From: Gammaproteobacteria bacterium
Lineage (GTDB): Bacteria > Pseudomonadota > Gammaproteobacteria > GRL18
Direction of reading: 5' to 3'
NCBI GenBank assembly: GCA_016744995.1
Contig: JADGDG010000028.1
Coordinates: 1-47,185 of the forward strand
DNA length: 47,185 nucleotides
In this document: piece by piece, positions 1-8,361 of the stretch
Layout of the letters: every line of letters begins with the position of its first letter
Position numbering within the stretch: the first letter of the stretch is position 1
Program-made: the position numbers and the translations under genes
The notes under the pieces: model-generated
Databases searched by the model: none
Seen by the model: the letters and a program-made list of their open reading frames with translations, nothing else
What the model was told of the DNA's origin: nothing

Positions 1-145
1 ATGTGCTTGCAGCGGCCCCAATTGGTTGCACCAGTATATCTTGCAGTCGTTTTACACGCATTTATTTGAACGCCGCCACTTCTTTTTCTCTTGATTTTCG
101 AACAATCAGCGAACTACTGCTTAGGTCGTAAACCGGCATTATTTA
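1..145 (+). repeat. Partial copy of a dispersed repeat, cut by the window edge
   Basis: This stretch aligns base by base, in the same orientation, with about 12762-12930 between rpsT and murJ. Shared blocks include CTTGCAGTCGTTTTA, CACTTCTTTTTCTCTTGATT and GAACAATCAGCGAA. Relative to the 12.8-kb copy it lacks about 30 bases just after the last block, then resumes with a variant of TGGCCGTAAA. It lies just past the topA stop codon and shows no credible gene. The two copies differ at many positions, so this is an old member. The rest of the element would lie left of the window. Confidence 0.8.
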
Positions 146-179
146 CTCATAAAAAGAAAATATCATTTTTAAAAACTTG

Positions 180-2927
180 CTATGATAATTTCTTTTTCAC
201 TACTTTTTTCTTTGTTGCTTTCTTTTTGACAGCCTTCTTTTTTACCGCTTTTTTCTTAGCTGCTTTTTTCTTAGGTTTAGGTAGTTCTATGTCCCATTTT
301 CCATCACGATAATGTCCGGTCCAGCCAGTTGCCTTGCCTTCTTTATTTTCCGACATGACATATTGTTCTTTGTTTTTACGACTAAAGCGGATCATAACCG
401 GATTGCCTTTATTATCTTCAACCGGTGCTTCAGTCAGATAAAGAAACTTGGGGTCCAGTTCATCTTTGTGAGGCAATAATTCACTAATTAATGGTGCGCG
501 GGTTTCTCTGGAGCGGGGGAAAGCGCTGGATGCCATAAATACACCAGCTGCTCCATCACGAAAGACAAAATAACCCTCTGATTTCTCACAGGGTAATTCT
601 TTCATGTGGATTGGATCTGCCTTTGGTGGTGCTGCTTCACCATTTCGAAGTAACTTACGAGTATTTTTGCAATCATCGCTGGTGCAGGCAAAATATTTGC
701 CAAAGCGTCCGGATTTAAGCTGCATATCACTGCCGCATTTATCACACTCGATTACCGGACCTTCATAACCTTTGATACGAAACTGACCCTGTTCGACAAT
801 AAAACCGTCACAGTCAGGGTTGTCTCCACAGATGTGCAATTTGCGCTGTTCATCAATGAGGTAGCTGTCCATAGAAGTGTCGCATTTTGGGCAGCGTTCA
901 CGTTCAATCAGTGCTTTTGCTTCACTTTCTTCGTCCTGCTCCACATCGACAGCTTCATCGCCGGAAATCAGGTTCAGAGTGCCTTTACAACGTTCTTTAG
1001 GGGGCAGACTATAACCAGAACAACCCAGGAAAACACCGGTTGAACCCGTGCGTACCATCATATGACGGCCGCATTCAGGGCAGGGAATGTCTGTGGGAGT
1101 TGGATCATTAGTCCGCATACCACCTTCGCCATCGGTATCAGCCTTATTTAACTGGCCTTTAAAGTCCTGATAAAAAGTATCGAGAACATCCTGCCAGTGT
1201 TTTTCACCGGTGGCAATTTCATCCAGCTCTTTTTCCATTTCAGAAGTAAAGCTATAAGTCATTAATTCATGAAAGCTTTCACATAATCGTTCTATGACTA
1301 CAGCACCGATTTTCTCAGCATAAAAACGTTTATTTTGAGTGGTAACATAACCGCGATCCTGAATGGTAGAAATAATACTGGCATAGGTTGATGGACGGCC
1401 AATGCCTTTTTTCTCCAATTCTTTCACCAGACTGGCTTCTGAATAACGTGCTGGCGGCTTGGTGAAATGTTGAGAAGGTAACAGAGTCTGTAGTTTGAAG
1501 CTTTCACCTTCTTTGACCGCAGGCAGTATCACTTCTTCTGCGGATTTTGCAATGGCTTTCATCACGCGGGTCCAGCCATCAAATAAAATGGTGCGGCCCT
1601 TTAGCTTGAGATCATAATCTGCGGCGCTGATGATGAGGCTGGTATTCTCATATTTAGCTGGAGTCATCTGGCAGGCAAGGAATTGTCTCCAGATGAGCTC
1701 ATAAAGGCGCTGAGCATCTCTGTCAACTCCGTTGATATCAGTGGCACTGATAGTGACATCTGAAGGACGTATGGCTTCGTGAGCCTCTTGAGCACCACCC
1801 TTGCTGCTATAGATGTTGGGGGTTTCAGGTAAATATTTTTTACCAAAATTATCCTGGATGTACTGACGACCGCTGGCGACTGCTTCGGTGCTTAAATTTG
1901 TTGAGTCAGTACGCATGTAGGTAATGTAACCGGCTTCATAAAGGCGTTGTGCCAGCATCATGGTTTTTTTAACGCCAAATCCCATTCGAGTGCTGGCTGC
2001 CTGTTGCAGTGTTGAAGTAATAAATGGTGCTCTTGGGCGACTGCTGGTGGCACGGGTTTCACGTTTGCTGAGGGTATAATCAGCATTTTCCAATACCTGC
2101 AATGCGACATTTGTCTCAGCTTCGCTATTGGGACGAAACTCTTTACCTTGATATTTTAATACCTGAGCATGCAGTTCATCTTTTTTAGCAGTCAAAAGAT
2201 CGGCATAGATTTCCCAGTATTCTTCAGGATTAAAGGCGTGAATTTCCCGCTCTCGTTCAACCACAAGTTTAACGGCAACTGACTGAACCCGGCCTGCAGA
2301 GAGTCCTCTGGCCACTTTTTTCCAAAGCAGAGGTGATACCATATAACCCACAACTCGATCCAGAAAGCGTCGGGTTTGCTGGGCATTGACATGGCTCATA
2401 TTCAACTCGCCCGGTGTGGCAAATGCTTCATGAATAGCTTTTTCGGTGATCTCGTTAAAGACAACCCGTTTAAAGATCTTTTCGTCTTTTTTACTACCAG
2501 AACCGCCTAGTGTTTCTTGCAGATGCCAGGCAATAGCTTCTCCCTCGCGGTCCAAATCGGTCGCGAGATAGATAGTATCGGATGTTTTGGCTAATTTTTT
2601 CAGGTCGGTGATGACCTTTTCTTTTCCCGGCATGGGCTCATATTGAGGATTCCAGCCATTTTCAGGGTCGATGCCCATGCGCTCAATCAAGGCGGTTTGT
2701 GCTCTTGCTTTTTTTCGCTTTTCGCGCTCTTCAGGGTCTAACTTCCTTGATTGTGCTGCTAACTTTGCCCTTTCCTTGGGTGTCATTGCTGACTTCCGGT
2801 TACTGCCGCTGGTGGGCAGATCGCGGATGTGACCCACGCTGGACTTTACAATGTAATCCTTGCCCAGATATTTATTTATTGTCTTGGCCTTAGCCGGAGA
2901 CTCCACGATAACCAGTGATTTACCCAT
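180..2927 (-). CDS. topA: DNA topoisomerase I (type IA), omega protein
   Basis: The product relaxes negatively supercoiled DNA by a transient 5'-phosphotyrosine link. The 915-residue protein starts with the TOPRIM motif (KSLVIVESPAKAKTINKYLG). It carries the DLDREGEAIAWHL acidic motif and the active-site tyrosine at about residue 337 in YITYMRTDSTN. Three four-cysteine zinc fingers follow at about 616-753, then a degenerate fourth one lacking most cysteines. The last ~32 residues are an almost pure Lys/Ala/Val repeat of the AAKKKAVKKK type, like histone H1 tails. The length is somewhat above the 865 residues of the E. coli enzyme because of this tail and a charged insertion near residues 45-85. 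It is divergent from tpm across an AT-rich 211-bp gap. A TTGACA-like box on the minus strand at 3030-3035 may belong to its promoter, but no good -10 is visible. Confidence 0.98.
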   Translation of the reverse strand: MGKSLVIVESPAKAKTINKYLGKDYIVKSSVGHIRDLPTSGSNRKSAMTPKERAKLAAQSRKLDPEEREKRKKARAQTALIERMGIDPENGWNPQYEPMPGKEKVITDLKKLAKTSDTIYLATDLDREGEAIAWHLQETLGGSGSKKDEKIFKRVVFNEITEKAIHEAFATPGELNMSHVNAQQTRRFLDRVVGYMVSPLLWKKVARGLSAGRVQSVAVKLVVEREREIHAFNPEEYWEIYADLLTAKKDELHAQVLKYQGKEFRPNSEAETNVALQVLENADYTLSKRETRATSSRPRAPFITSTLQQAASTRMGFGVKKTMMLAQRLYEAGYITYMRTDSTNLSTEAVASGRQYIQDNFGKKYLPETPNIYSSKGGAQEAHEAIRPSDVTISATDINGVDRDAQRLYELIWRQFLACQMTPAKYENTSLIISAADYDLKLKGRTILFDGWTRVMKAIAKSAEEVILPAVKEGESFKLQTLLPSQHFTKPPARYSEASLVKELEKKGIGRPSTYASIISTIQDRGYVTTQNKRFYAEKIGAVVIERLCESFHELMTYSFTSEMEKELDEIATGEKHWQDVLDTFYQDFKGQLNKADTDGEGGMRTNDPTPTDIPCPECGRHMMVRTGSTGVFLGCSGYSLPPKERCKGTLNLISGDEAVDVEQDEESEAKALIERERCPKCDTSMDSYLIDEQRKLHICGDNPDCDGFIVEQGQFRIKGYEGPVIECDKCGSDMQLKSGRFGKYFACTSDDCKNTRKLLRNGEAAPPKADPIHMKELPCEKSEGYFVFRDGAAGVFMASSAFPRSRETRAPLISELLPHKDELDPKFLYLTEAPVEDNKGNPVMIRFSRKNKEQYVMSENKEGKATGWTGHYRDGKWDIELPKPKKKAAKKKAVKKKAVKKKATKKKVVKKKLS

Positions 2928-3075
2928 AATTTTTCAGTTTTTCTTTATTAATGTCAGTCAAATATATTTTAAATACTTTATTTTTTTGTCTTTAATCCCT
3001 ATTAAGGAATAATGCTTAGACACTTATCTTGTCAAGTTTTATTGGCAAAATAAATTAAATAATATTTTTATTTAC

Positions 3076-3107
3076 CATAAAAAGCACTTTAATTGATGCT
3101 TTTTATG
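3076..3107. promoter_or_regulatory. Perfect 11-bp inverted repeat upstream of tpm
   Basis: CATAAAAAGCA at 3076-3086 is exactly complementary to TGCTTTTTATG at 3097-3107, with a 10-nt loop. It lies 31 bp before the tpm start codon in the topA/tpm divergent gap. It could be an operator or an mRNA hairpin. It is not followed by a T-run on the plus strand, which argues against a standard terminator. Confidence 0.45.
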
Positions 3108-3138
3108 CTCATTTATCAAGGGCCGAGTACCTGAATTT

Positions 3139-3819
3139 ATGCATCATTCTTATTGGCATCAACGTTGGCAAGAACAGCGTATTGGCTTTCATCTTGATAA
3201 GGTTAATCCTTATTTATCAAGGTATTGGCACAGACTAAAGCTGGAAGATCAAAGCCGTGTGCTGGTTCCTTTATGTGGTAAAACTAAGGATCTGCATTTT
3301 CTTTATCAACAGGGATTTCGCGTTCTTGGCAATGAATTAAACACCCTTGCGGTGCAAGATTTTTATACAGAACAACAGCTAAATGCAAGTAAAACAATCA
3401 TTTCTGATGAAAAAAATGTTTCAGATCAAACAGAGTTAACACTTTGGAGCAGTCCGGAAGTGGATATTTTATGTGGTGATTTCTTTGTTTTGGAAAAAGA
3501 CTATCTACATGATATTACAGCCGTTTATGATAGAGCTGCCCTGGTTGCATTACCGTCAGAAATGCGTGAAAAATACGTACAAAAATTACTGGAATTGCTT
3601 CCTCAAAAAATTACTATGCTGCTGCTGACTCTGGATTATGATGAAAAAGAGAAGCAGGGACCGCCTTATTCAGTGACAGAGGAGGAAGTTTATCGATTAT
3701 ATGGTGAATATTTTGAGATTGAATTATTAGAAGTCGCGGATATTTCTGCAGACAGTCGCAGTCCTCGCTCACAAAATATGTCTTATTTTAATGAGCGGGT
3801 TTTTTTATTGACGAAATAA
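3139..3819 (+). CDS. tpm: Thiopurine S-methyltransferase family protein
   Basis: This is a soluble SAM-dependent methyltransferase of 226 residues, the usual size of bacterial Tpm. The family N-terminus WHQRWQEQRIGFH is followed by the SAM-binding segment VLVPLCGKTKDLHFL at about residues 53-67. Further family motifs are CGDFF, YDRAALVALP and the QGPPYSV block. Bacterial members methylate sulfur, selenium or tellurium compounds and can give tellurite or selenite resistance; the natural substrate here is unknown. The gene stands alone, with topA divergent on the left and the NTAQ1 homologue convergent on the right, 13 bp away. No strong Shine-Dalgarno is visible before the ATG, but the homologous N-terminus supports this start. 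Confidence 0.93.
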   Translation: MHHSYWHQRWQEQRIGFHLDKVNPYLSRYWHRLKLEDQSRVLVPLCGKTKDLHFLYQQGFRVLGNELNTLAVQDFYTEQQLNASKTIISDEKNVSDQTELTLWSSPEVDILCGDFFVLEKDYLHDITAVYDRAALVALPSEMREKYVQKLLELLPQKITMLLLTLDYDEKEKQGPPYSVTEEEVYRLYGEYFEIELLEVADISADSRSPRSQNMSYFNERVFLLTK

Positions 3820-3832
3820 GGAAATTTAACAT

Positions 3833-4450
3833 TCAAAATTGCTCTTTCGCTTGTGTTAGCCATTGTTTGAGCCCTGTTAATGATGAAATTTTGAGCAGCT
3901 GACTTTTATCATTAAACACTTTATCAATGCTTAAATAATCAGCCAAAGGAATGCAGTTTTTTTTACCGGCATTAATTATGGGCCATGTTGGAAAGTCAGA
4001 TGGCTCGATCTGATTTTCCATATGAGTTCGATCAGAATAAAACTGCTTCAGATAATTTTCAGCAGGTATTTTTCGAATATAAGGGATAAATTCTTGCGGT
4101 AGTTTGCTGGGAGAGACAAAGGTTTTTTGTAAATATTCCTGCACAGGGGTAATAAATGTCAAACGGGTGTCAAAGTCAAAAATATAGTATTTTTGACAAA
4201 TCTCTGCCAGCATAATGACGTGATAATCCCAGATAACTGGATGATTTATTTCTGTACTTTTGGGGCTGAGTTTTTGATTAAAGAGTGCGACTTTTCTATT
4301 TGGGTTAGTTATGATGAGGGTCCACATTTTGTGAGGACAGGTCTTTATTCCGGTAGATGCCAGCGACTTTATCAGTTGCCAGATATTTTCTTCACAGAAC
4401 AAGGGAGTATAAAGATACTGTATTTTGTTATACTCTTGTTGTAAATTCAT
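3833..4450 (-). CDS. Protein N-terminal glutamine amidohydrolase homologue (NTAQ1 / Nt-Gln amidase family)
   Basis: The eukaryotic family converts N-terminal glutamine of proteins to glutamate, feeding the N-degron pathway. The 205-residue protein carries the family motifs in order: FCEENIWQL with nucleophile Cys19 (human YCEENVWKL, Cys28), PVIWDYHVIML with His77 (human His81), YIFDFDT with Asp92 (human Asp97), and ENYLKQFYSDRTHMEN (human DSYLKNFASDRSHMKD). The Cys-His-Asp triad is therefore complete, and length equals that of human NTAQ1. There is no signal peptide, so it should be cytoplasmic. It is divergent from ycaO with 33 bp between start codons, so the ycaO promoter probably lies within this gene or this gap. 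The family assignment is from motif recall; the bacterial substrate is unknown. Confidence 0.88.
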   Translation of the reverse strand: MNLQQEYNKIQYLYTPLFCEENIWQLIKSLASTGIKTCPHKMWTLIITNPNRKVALFNQKLSPKSTEINHPVIWDYHVIMLAEICQKYYIFDFDTRLTFITPVQEYLQKTFVSPSKLPQEFIPYIRKIPAENYLKQFYSDRTHMENQIEPSDFPTWPIINAGKKNCIPLADYLSIDKVFNDKSQLLKISSLTGLKQWLTQAKEQF

Positions 4451-4483
4451 CGGTTTAATAAATCAGTCCGGGGCGGTTGTAAA

Positions 4484-6220
4484 ATGTCAAAAACCTATAT
4501 TAAAGGTAAAGATGAGGCTTTGGAAGTCTCAATTGAAAAAATGCAGGCTCAGTTGCAATTACTGGGCTTTGATATTGAGGAAGCCCTCTGGTTAAATCCG
4601 GTCAGTAACATTTTTTCGGTTAATATTAGGGATAAAAACTGTCCTTTATTGTTTACCAATGGCAAAGGCAGCACAGAAAATGCCTGCCTGGCTAGTGCTC
4701 TGGGAGAGTTTTTTGAACGTCTGAACTGCAATTATTTTTTCGCTGATTATTTCCTTGGGAAAAACCTTGCGGATGCAGATTTTGTCCATTATCCAGATGA
4801 AAAATGGTTTCCGGTTGATGATTCTATTTATTCAAATGTGTTAAATAAAACACTCTGGCCATTTTATGATCCAGATAATCAATTAACCCCGGAATCTTTG
4901 CTGGATACTAACTCAGGAAATTTTGAACGCGGTATTTGTGCCTTGCCTTTTGTTCGTCAGAGTGATCAAAAGGAGATCTGGTTTCCGGTCAATATTATTG
5001 GCAATCTGTATGTCAGCAATGGCATGTCAGCGGGAAATAGTAAAATGGAAGCACGTACTCAGGCGCTTTCAGAAATCTTTGAGCGCTATGTTAAAAACCG
5101 TATTATTGCTGAGTGCATCAGCCTGCCGGACATTCCTGATAACATTATAAAAATGTATCCCAAAGCTCATGCAGCAAAAGTAGAGCTGGAACAGGAAGGT
5201 TTTATTATTGAAGTGAAGGATGCGTCTCTTGGGGGACAATATCCGGTTATGTCCGTGACGATGATTGAGCCTGAATCAGGTCGATGTCTGGTTTCATTTG
5301 GAGCCCATCCGAGTTTTGAAGTGGCTCTGGACAGAACCATCACAGAATTACTTCAGGGGCGTCGGCTTGATTCTCTGGATGGCTTTCAAGCACCCTGTTT
5401 TGACAATGAGGCGGTAGCCGATCCGGTCAATCTGGAAACTCATTTTATCGACTCCAGTGGTTTAATCAGTTACGATTTCTTCAAAAAAGAAAAAGATTAT
5501 GAATTTGTTTACTGGGATTTTGATAGTAATACTCAGTCAGAATTCGAATTTTTATCGACTATGCTGGTAACAGAAAATAAAGATATTTACATCGCAGATT
5601 ATGAACATCTGGGTGTTTATGGCTGTCGTATTCTGGTTCCCGGTATTTCTGAAATCTACCCGGTTGAAGAATTGTCCTGGCAGAATAATAATGAAGGCAT
5701 AAGCCTGCGGGAAAGAATTTTATCACTTGGTTCTTTAAATGCTGAACAGGCAAAAGAATTGCTGCAGGAACTGGAAGAAAGTGATTTTAGTGATCATTCG
5801 GATATCTGTGGTTTGATTGGTATTGCTCCTGACCCTCATAGTGTCTGGGAAAGCCTCAGAGTGGGTGAATTAAAAGCCATGCTGGCACTGCATATCAGGG
5901 ACTATGAACAGGCACTGGATTGGACACAGTGGTGTCTCGATATGGAACAGCTGTCACCACTACGGGAAAAATTATACCGGGCATTGGAAGTAATGCTGGA
6001 AATCCAGCTGGATGACGATAAAACTCGCGAAATGTACCTCGATGGTCTGACCTCTCTTTATGGACAGGAGACTATAGAGCAATGCATTGCCCTGATTGAT
6101 GGTCAGAATCATTATGACGGCCTGTTTGATGCTGGAATGTCACTTGAAGGTCTGCAACGCCATCAGAGTTTATTAGCAGCCTATGAAAAACTGCAGAAAG
6201 CGAAAATGGAGAATTATTAG
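4484..6220 (+). CDS. ycaO: YcaO family protein, cyclodehydratase-like ATP-binding protein linked to ribosomal S12 methylthiolation
   Basis: The 578-residue product matches E. coli YcaO (586 residues) along its length. Shared blocks include FTNGKGSTENACLASALGE, ERLNCNYFFADY, PVNIIGNLYVSNGMSAGN, EIFERYVKNRIIAE, LETHFIDSSGLISYD and IADYEHLGVYGCRI. The first ~390 residues form the YcaO ATP-binding fold and the C-terminal ~180 a TPR-like helical region (GELKAMLALHIRDYEQAL). In E. coli YcaO promotes RimO-dependent beta-methylthiolation of ribosomal protein S12, by a mechanism I consider unsettled. It is not beside a precursor-peptide gene, so a peptide natural-product role is unlikely. It is followed by a clear terminator and is divergent from the NTAQ1 homologue. 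Confidence 0.95.
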   Translation: MSKTYIKGKDEALEVSIEKMQAQLQLLGFDIEEALWLNPVSNIFSVNIRDKNCPLLFTNGKGSTENACLASALGEFFERLNCNYFFADYFLGKNLADADFVHYPDEKWFPVDDSIYSNVLNKTLWPFYDPDNQLTPESLLDTNSGNFERGICALPFVRQSDQKEIWFPVNIIGNLYVSNGMSAGNSKMEARTQALSEIFERYVKNRIIAECISLPDIPDNIIKMYPKAHAAKVELEQEGFIIEVKDASLGGQYPVMSVTMIEPESGRCLVSFGAHPSFEVALDRTITELLQGRRLDSLDGFQAPCFDNEAVADPVNLETHFIDSSGLISYDFFKKEKDYEFVYWDFDSNTQSEFEFLSTMLVTENKDIYIADYEHLGVYGCRILVPGISEIYPVEELSWQNNNEGISLRERILSLGSLNAEQAKELLQELEESDFSDHSDICGLIGIAPDPHSVWESLRVGELKAMLALHIRDYEQALDWTQWCLDMEQLSPLREKLYRALEVMLEIQLDDDKTREMYLDGLTSLYGQETIEQCIALIDGQNHYDGLFDAGMSLEGLQRHQSLLAAYEKLQKAKMENY

Positions 6221-6245
6221 GCCGTATTGAAATATGGCCTTTTTC
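6219..6245 (+). terminator. Rho-independent terminator after ycaO
   Basis: AGGCCGTATT at 6219-6228 pairs with AATATGGCCT at 6231-6240 (one G-U pair, 2-nt loop) and is followed by TTTTT. It overlaps the ycaO stop codon and separates ycaO from folE. Confidence 0.8.
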
Positions 6246-6372
6246 CTTAACCCTTACTCCTTAAATCTAAAACATGATTTAGCTAAAACCTTAAAAAATA
6301 GATCTGTTTTATTGCTGTCTGATTGATTACAATTCAGGTCAATATATGTAAAGAAATAAAAGTTGAGAAAAC

Positions 6373-6912
6373 ATGAAAGAGAATTTTGCCAATATTATTG
6401 CTGCAGTCGGTGAAGATCTGGAAAGAGATGGTTTAAGAGATACTCCAGAGCGGGCTGCTAAGGCCTTCCAATTTTTAACCAGAGGCTACAAGCAGGATCT
6501 TGATGAAGTAGTTAATGGGGCAATTTTTGCTTCAGATAATGATGAAATGGTTCTGGTCAAAGATATTGAAGTTTATTCATTGTGTGAACACCACCTATTA
6601 CCTTTTATTGGCAAATGTCATGTGGCCTATTTGCCTCAGGGTAAGGTCATCGGTTTGTCTAAAATCGCTCGTATTGTTGACATGTATGCGCGTCGTTTAC
6701 AGATTCAGGAAAATATGACCAAACAGATTGCAGAGACAATCATGCAGGTGACCGGGGCTAAAGGTGTTGGAGTTGTTCTGGAAGCCAAGCACCTGTGCAT
6801 GATGATGCGTGGCGTAGAAAAACAAAATTCGATGATGACAACCTCAATGATGCTGGGTGCCTTTCGTGAAATACAGGCAACACGGTCTGAATTTTTGCAT
6901 CTAATCCGTTAA
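6373..6912 (+). CDS. folE: GTP cyclohydrolase I, type IA
   Basis: This enzyme converts GTP to 7,8-dihydroneopterin triphosphate, the entry step to folate and other pterins. The 179-residue protein is the short form without the long N-terminal extension of the E. coli enzyme. Zinc ligands are Cys71 and His74 in YSLCEHHLLPF, plus Cys142 in KHLCMMMRGV. RDTPERAAKAF and MTTSMMLGAFRE are family signatures. folX follows 15 bp downstream and is surely co-transcribed. An AT-rich 130-bp leader separates it from the ycaO terminator; I see no confident promoter there. Confidence 0.97.
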   Translation: MKENFANIIAAVGEDLERDGLRDTPERAAKAFQFLTRGYKQDLDEVVNGAIFASDNDEMVLVKDIEVYSLCEHHLLPFIGKCHVAYLPQGKVIGLSKIARIVDMYARRLQIQENMTKQIAETIMQVTGAKGVGVVLEAKHLCMMMRGVEKQNSMMTTSMMLGAFREIQATRSEFLHLIR

Positions 6913-6927
6913 AGGAAATACGCCGAA

Positions 6928-7293
6928 ATGTCCCACCAGCTCGCAACAATTCATATTAAAAATTTACGTTTAAGGACATTTATTGGTTTTAATGAAGAAG
7001 AAAAAACCAAGAAACAGGATGTTATCGTGAATATTTCCCTGGGCTATGATGCAGCAAGTGCCATAAAAAGTGATTCCGTTGATGATGCGTGTAATTACAA
7101 GGTTCTGACAAAAAAAATCATTTGTCTTGTTGAAGAACGATCATTTGATCTATTAGAAAAAATGGCCGGTGATATTATTGCTCTGATTGCAACCGCAGAA
7201 AAGGTATTGGAAGCAACGGTTGAAATCGACAAACCCCATGCTTTAAGGTTTGCAGACTCGGTTTCAATTGAAATGAGATATAAGCGGACATAG
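6928..7293 (+). CDS. folX: Dihydroneopterin triphosphate 2'-epimerase (FolX-like; FolB fold)
   Basis: The 121-residue protein resembles E. coli FolX more than FolB: IKNLRLRTFIGFNEEE, DACNYKVLTKKI, FDLLEKMAGDI and VEIDKPHALRFADSVS match FolX block by block. FolX epimerises dihydroneopterin triphosphate to dihydromonapterin triphosphate, on the route to tetrahydromonapterin. FolB is a dihydroneopterin aldolase of the same fold, and some residual aldolase activity is possible. Placement 15 bp after folE puts the enzyme next to the producer of its substrate. It is convergent with ispB. Confidence 0.88.
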   Translation: MSHQLATIHIKNLRLRTFIGFNEEEKTKKQDVIVNISLGYDAASAIKSDSVDDACNYKVLTKKIICLVEERSFDLLEKMAGDIIALIATAEKVLEATVEIDKPHALRFADSVSIEMRYKRT

Positions 7294-7380
7294 TCTGAAA
7301 AAGAAGTCAGAAGATTGAATCAAAAATACTGATGTAGCCATAAAAATTTCTAAGCTTCTGATTTTGACTACAGACTTCTG

Positions 7381-8361
7381 TTAATATTTTCTGTTAACCG
7401 AGAAGTGAGCCAGAGTTATCATGGCAGTTTTATAATCAGAATCAGGGATGATTTCCAGTTGAGCTATTGCTAATTCAGCTTCATTTTTTGCAATTTCACG
7501 AGTGTAGCCCAGTGCACCGGTGGCTTCAATCGCCTGGGTGATTTCTTCAATTTGATCCAGGCCGCCTTGTTCAATGGCTTCTTTGATTAATGCTGCCTGT
7601 TCTTGTGTGCCATGCTGCATGGCATAAATAAGCGGCAGGGTGGGTTTGCCTTCGGCCAGATCATCACCAACATTTTTCCCCATTTCATCACTGCTGGCAC
7701 TATAATCCAGGACATCATCAATCAGTTGAAATGCAGTACCCAGGTGCATGCCGTAATTGGCCATGGCCTTTTCAGTTGCCTCATTCTGTTCTGTGACAAC
7801 GGCACCGAGTTGTGATGCTGATTCAAATAATTTTGCTGTTTTGTAGTGAATGACTTCGAGATAACGAGTCTCAGTGGTGGAAGAATCATTGCAATTAAGC
7901 AATTGTAAAACTTCACCTTCTGCAATCGTGTTTGTGGAGTGAGAAAGAATTTCCATCACTTTCATACTGCCCACACCGACCATCATTTCAAATGCTCTGG
8001 AGTAAAGAAAATCACCCACTAGCACACTGGCGGCATTACCAAAAAGTTCATTGGCAGTATCTTTTCCTCGTCGCAGTTCTGATTCATCAACTACATCATC
8101 ATGTAACAGAGTTGCGGTATGAATAAATTCAATGACAGCAGCGAGAGTGACGTCATGTCGGTTACTGTTATTTGATGCATTGGTAAAGGCATTGGCGCTG
8201 AGAAGCACCAGGATTGGGCGAAGCCGCTTACCACCACTATTAATAATGTACTTGCTTATCTGGTTGATTAAAACAACTTCAGAATAGAGACTGCTTTGAA
8301 TCAGGTTATTGACCTGTTCCATATCGCCTTTAATAAGTGTAAAAACGTCTTCAATAGTCAT
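7381..8361 (-). CDS. ispB: Octaprenyl (polyprenyl) diphosphate synthase
   Basis: This trans-polyprenyl synthase extends farnesyl-PP with isopentenyl-PP to make the ubiquinone/menaquinone side chain. The 326-residue protein has the first aspartate motif DDVVD (88-92) with RR after it, GGKRLRP at the N-terminus, and the second motif FQLIDDVLD (211-219). Spacing of two residues inside the first motif fits long-chain synthases, unlike ispA further on. It is divergent from rplU, as in Pseudomonas and E. coli. The exact chain length cannot be read from sequence. Confidence 0.95.
   Translation of the reverse strand: MTIEDVFTLIKGDMEQVNNLIQSSLYSEVVLINQISKYIINSGGKRLRPILVLLSANAFTNASNNSNRHDVTLAAVIEFIHTATLLHDDVVDESELRRGKDTANELFGNAASVLVGDFLYSRAFEMMVGVGSMKVMEILSHSTNTIAEGEVLQLLNCNDSSTTETRYLEVIHYKTAKLFESASQLGAVVTEQNEATEKAMANYGMHLGTAFQLIDDVLDYSASSDEMGKNVGDDLAEGKPTLPLIYAMQHGTQEQAALIKEAIEQGGLDQIEEITQAIEATGALGYTREIAKNEAELAIAQLEIIPDSDYKTAMITLAHFSVNRKY

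Noticed and set aside
4484..6220. YcaO as part of a thiazole/oxazole peptide (RiPP) cluster
   Set aside because: No precursor peptide, E1-like partner or dehydrogenase nearby, and the full-length match is to the E. coli YcaO type with a TPR-like C-terminus.
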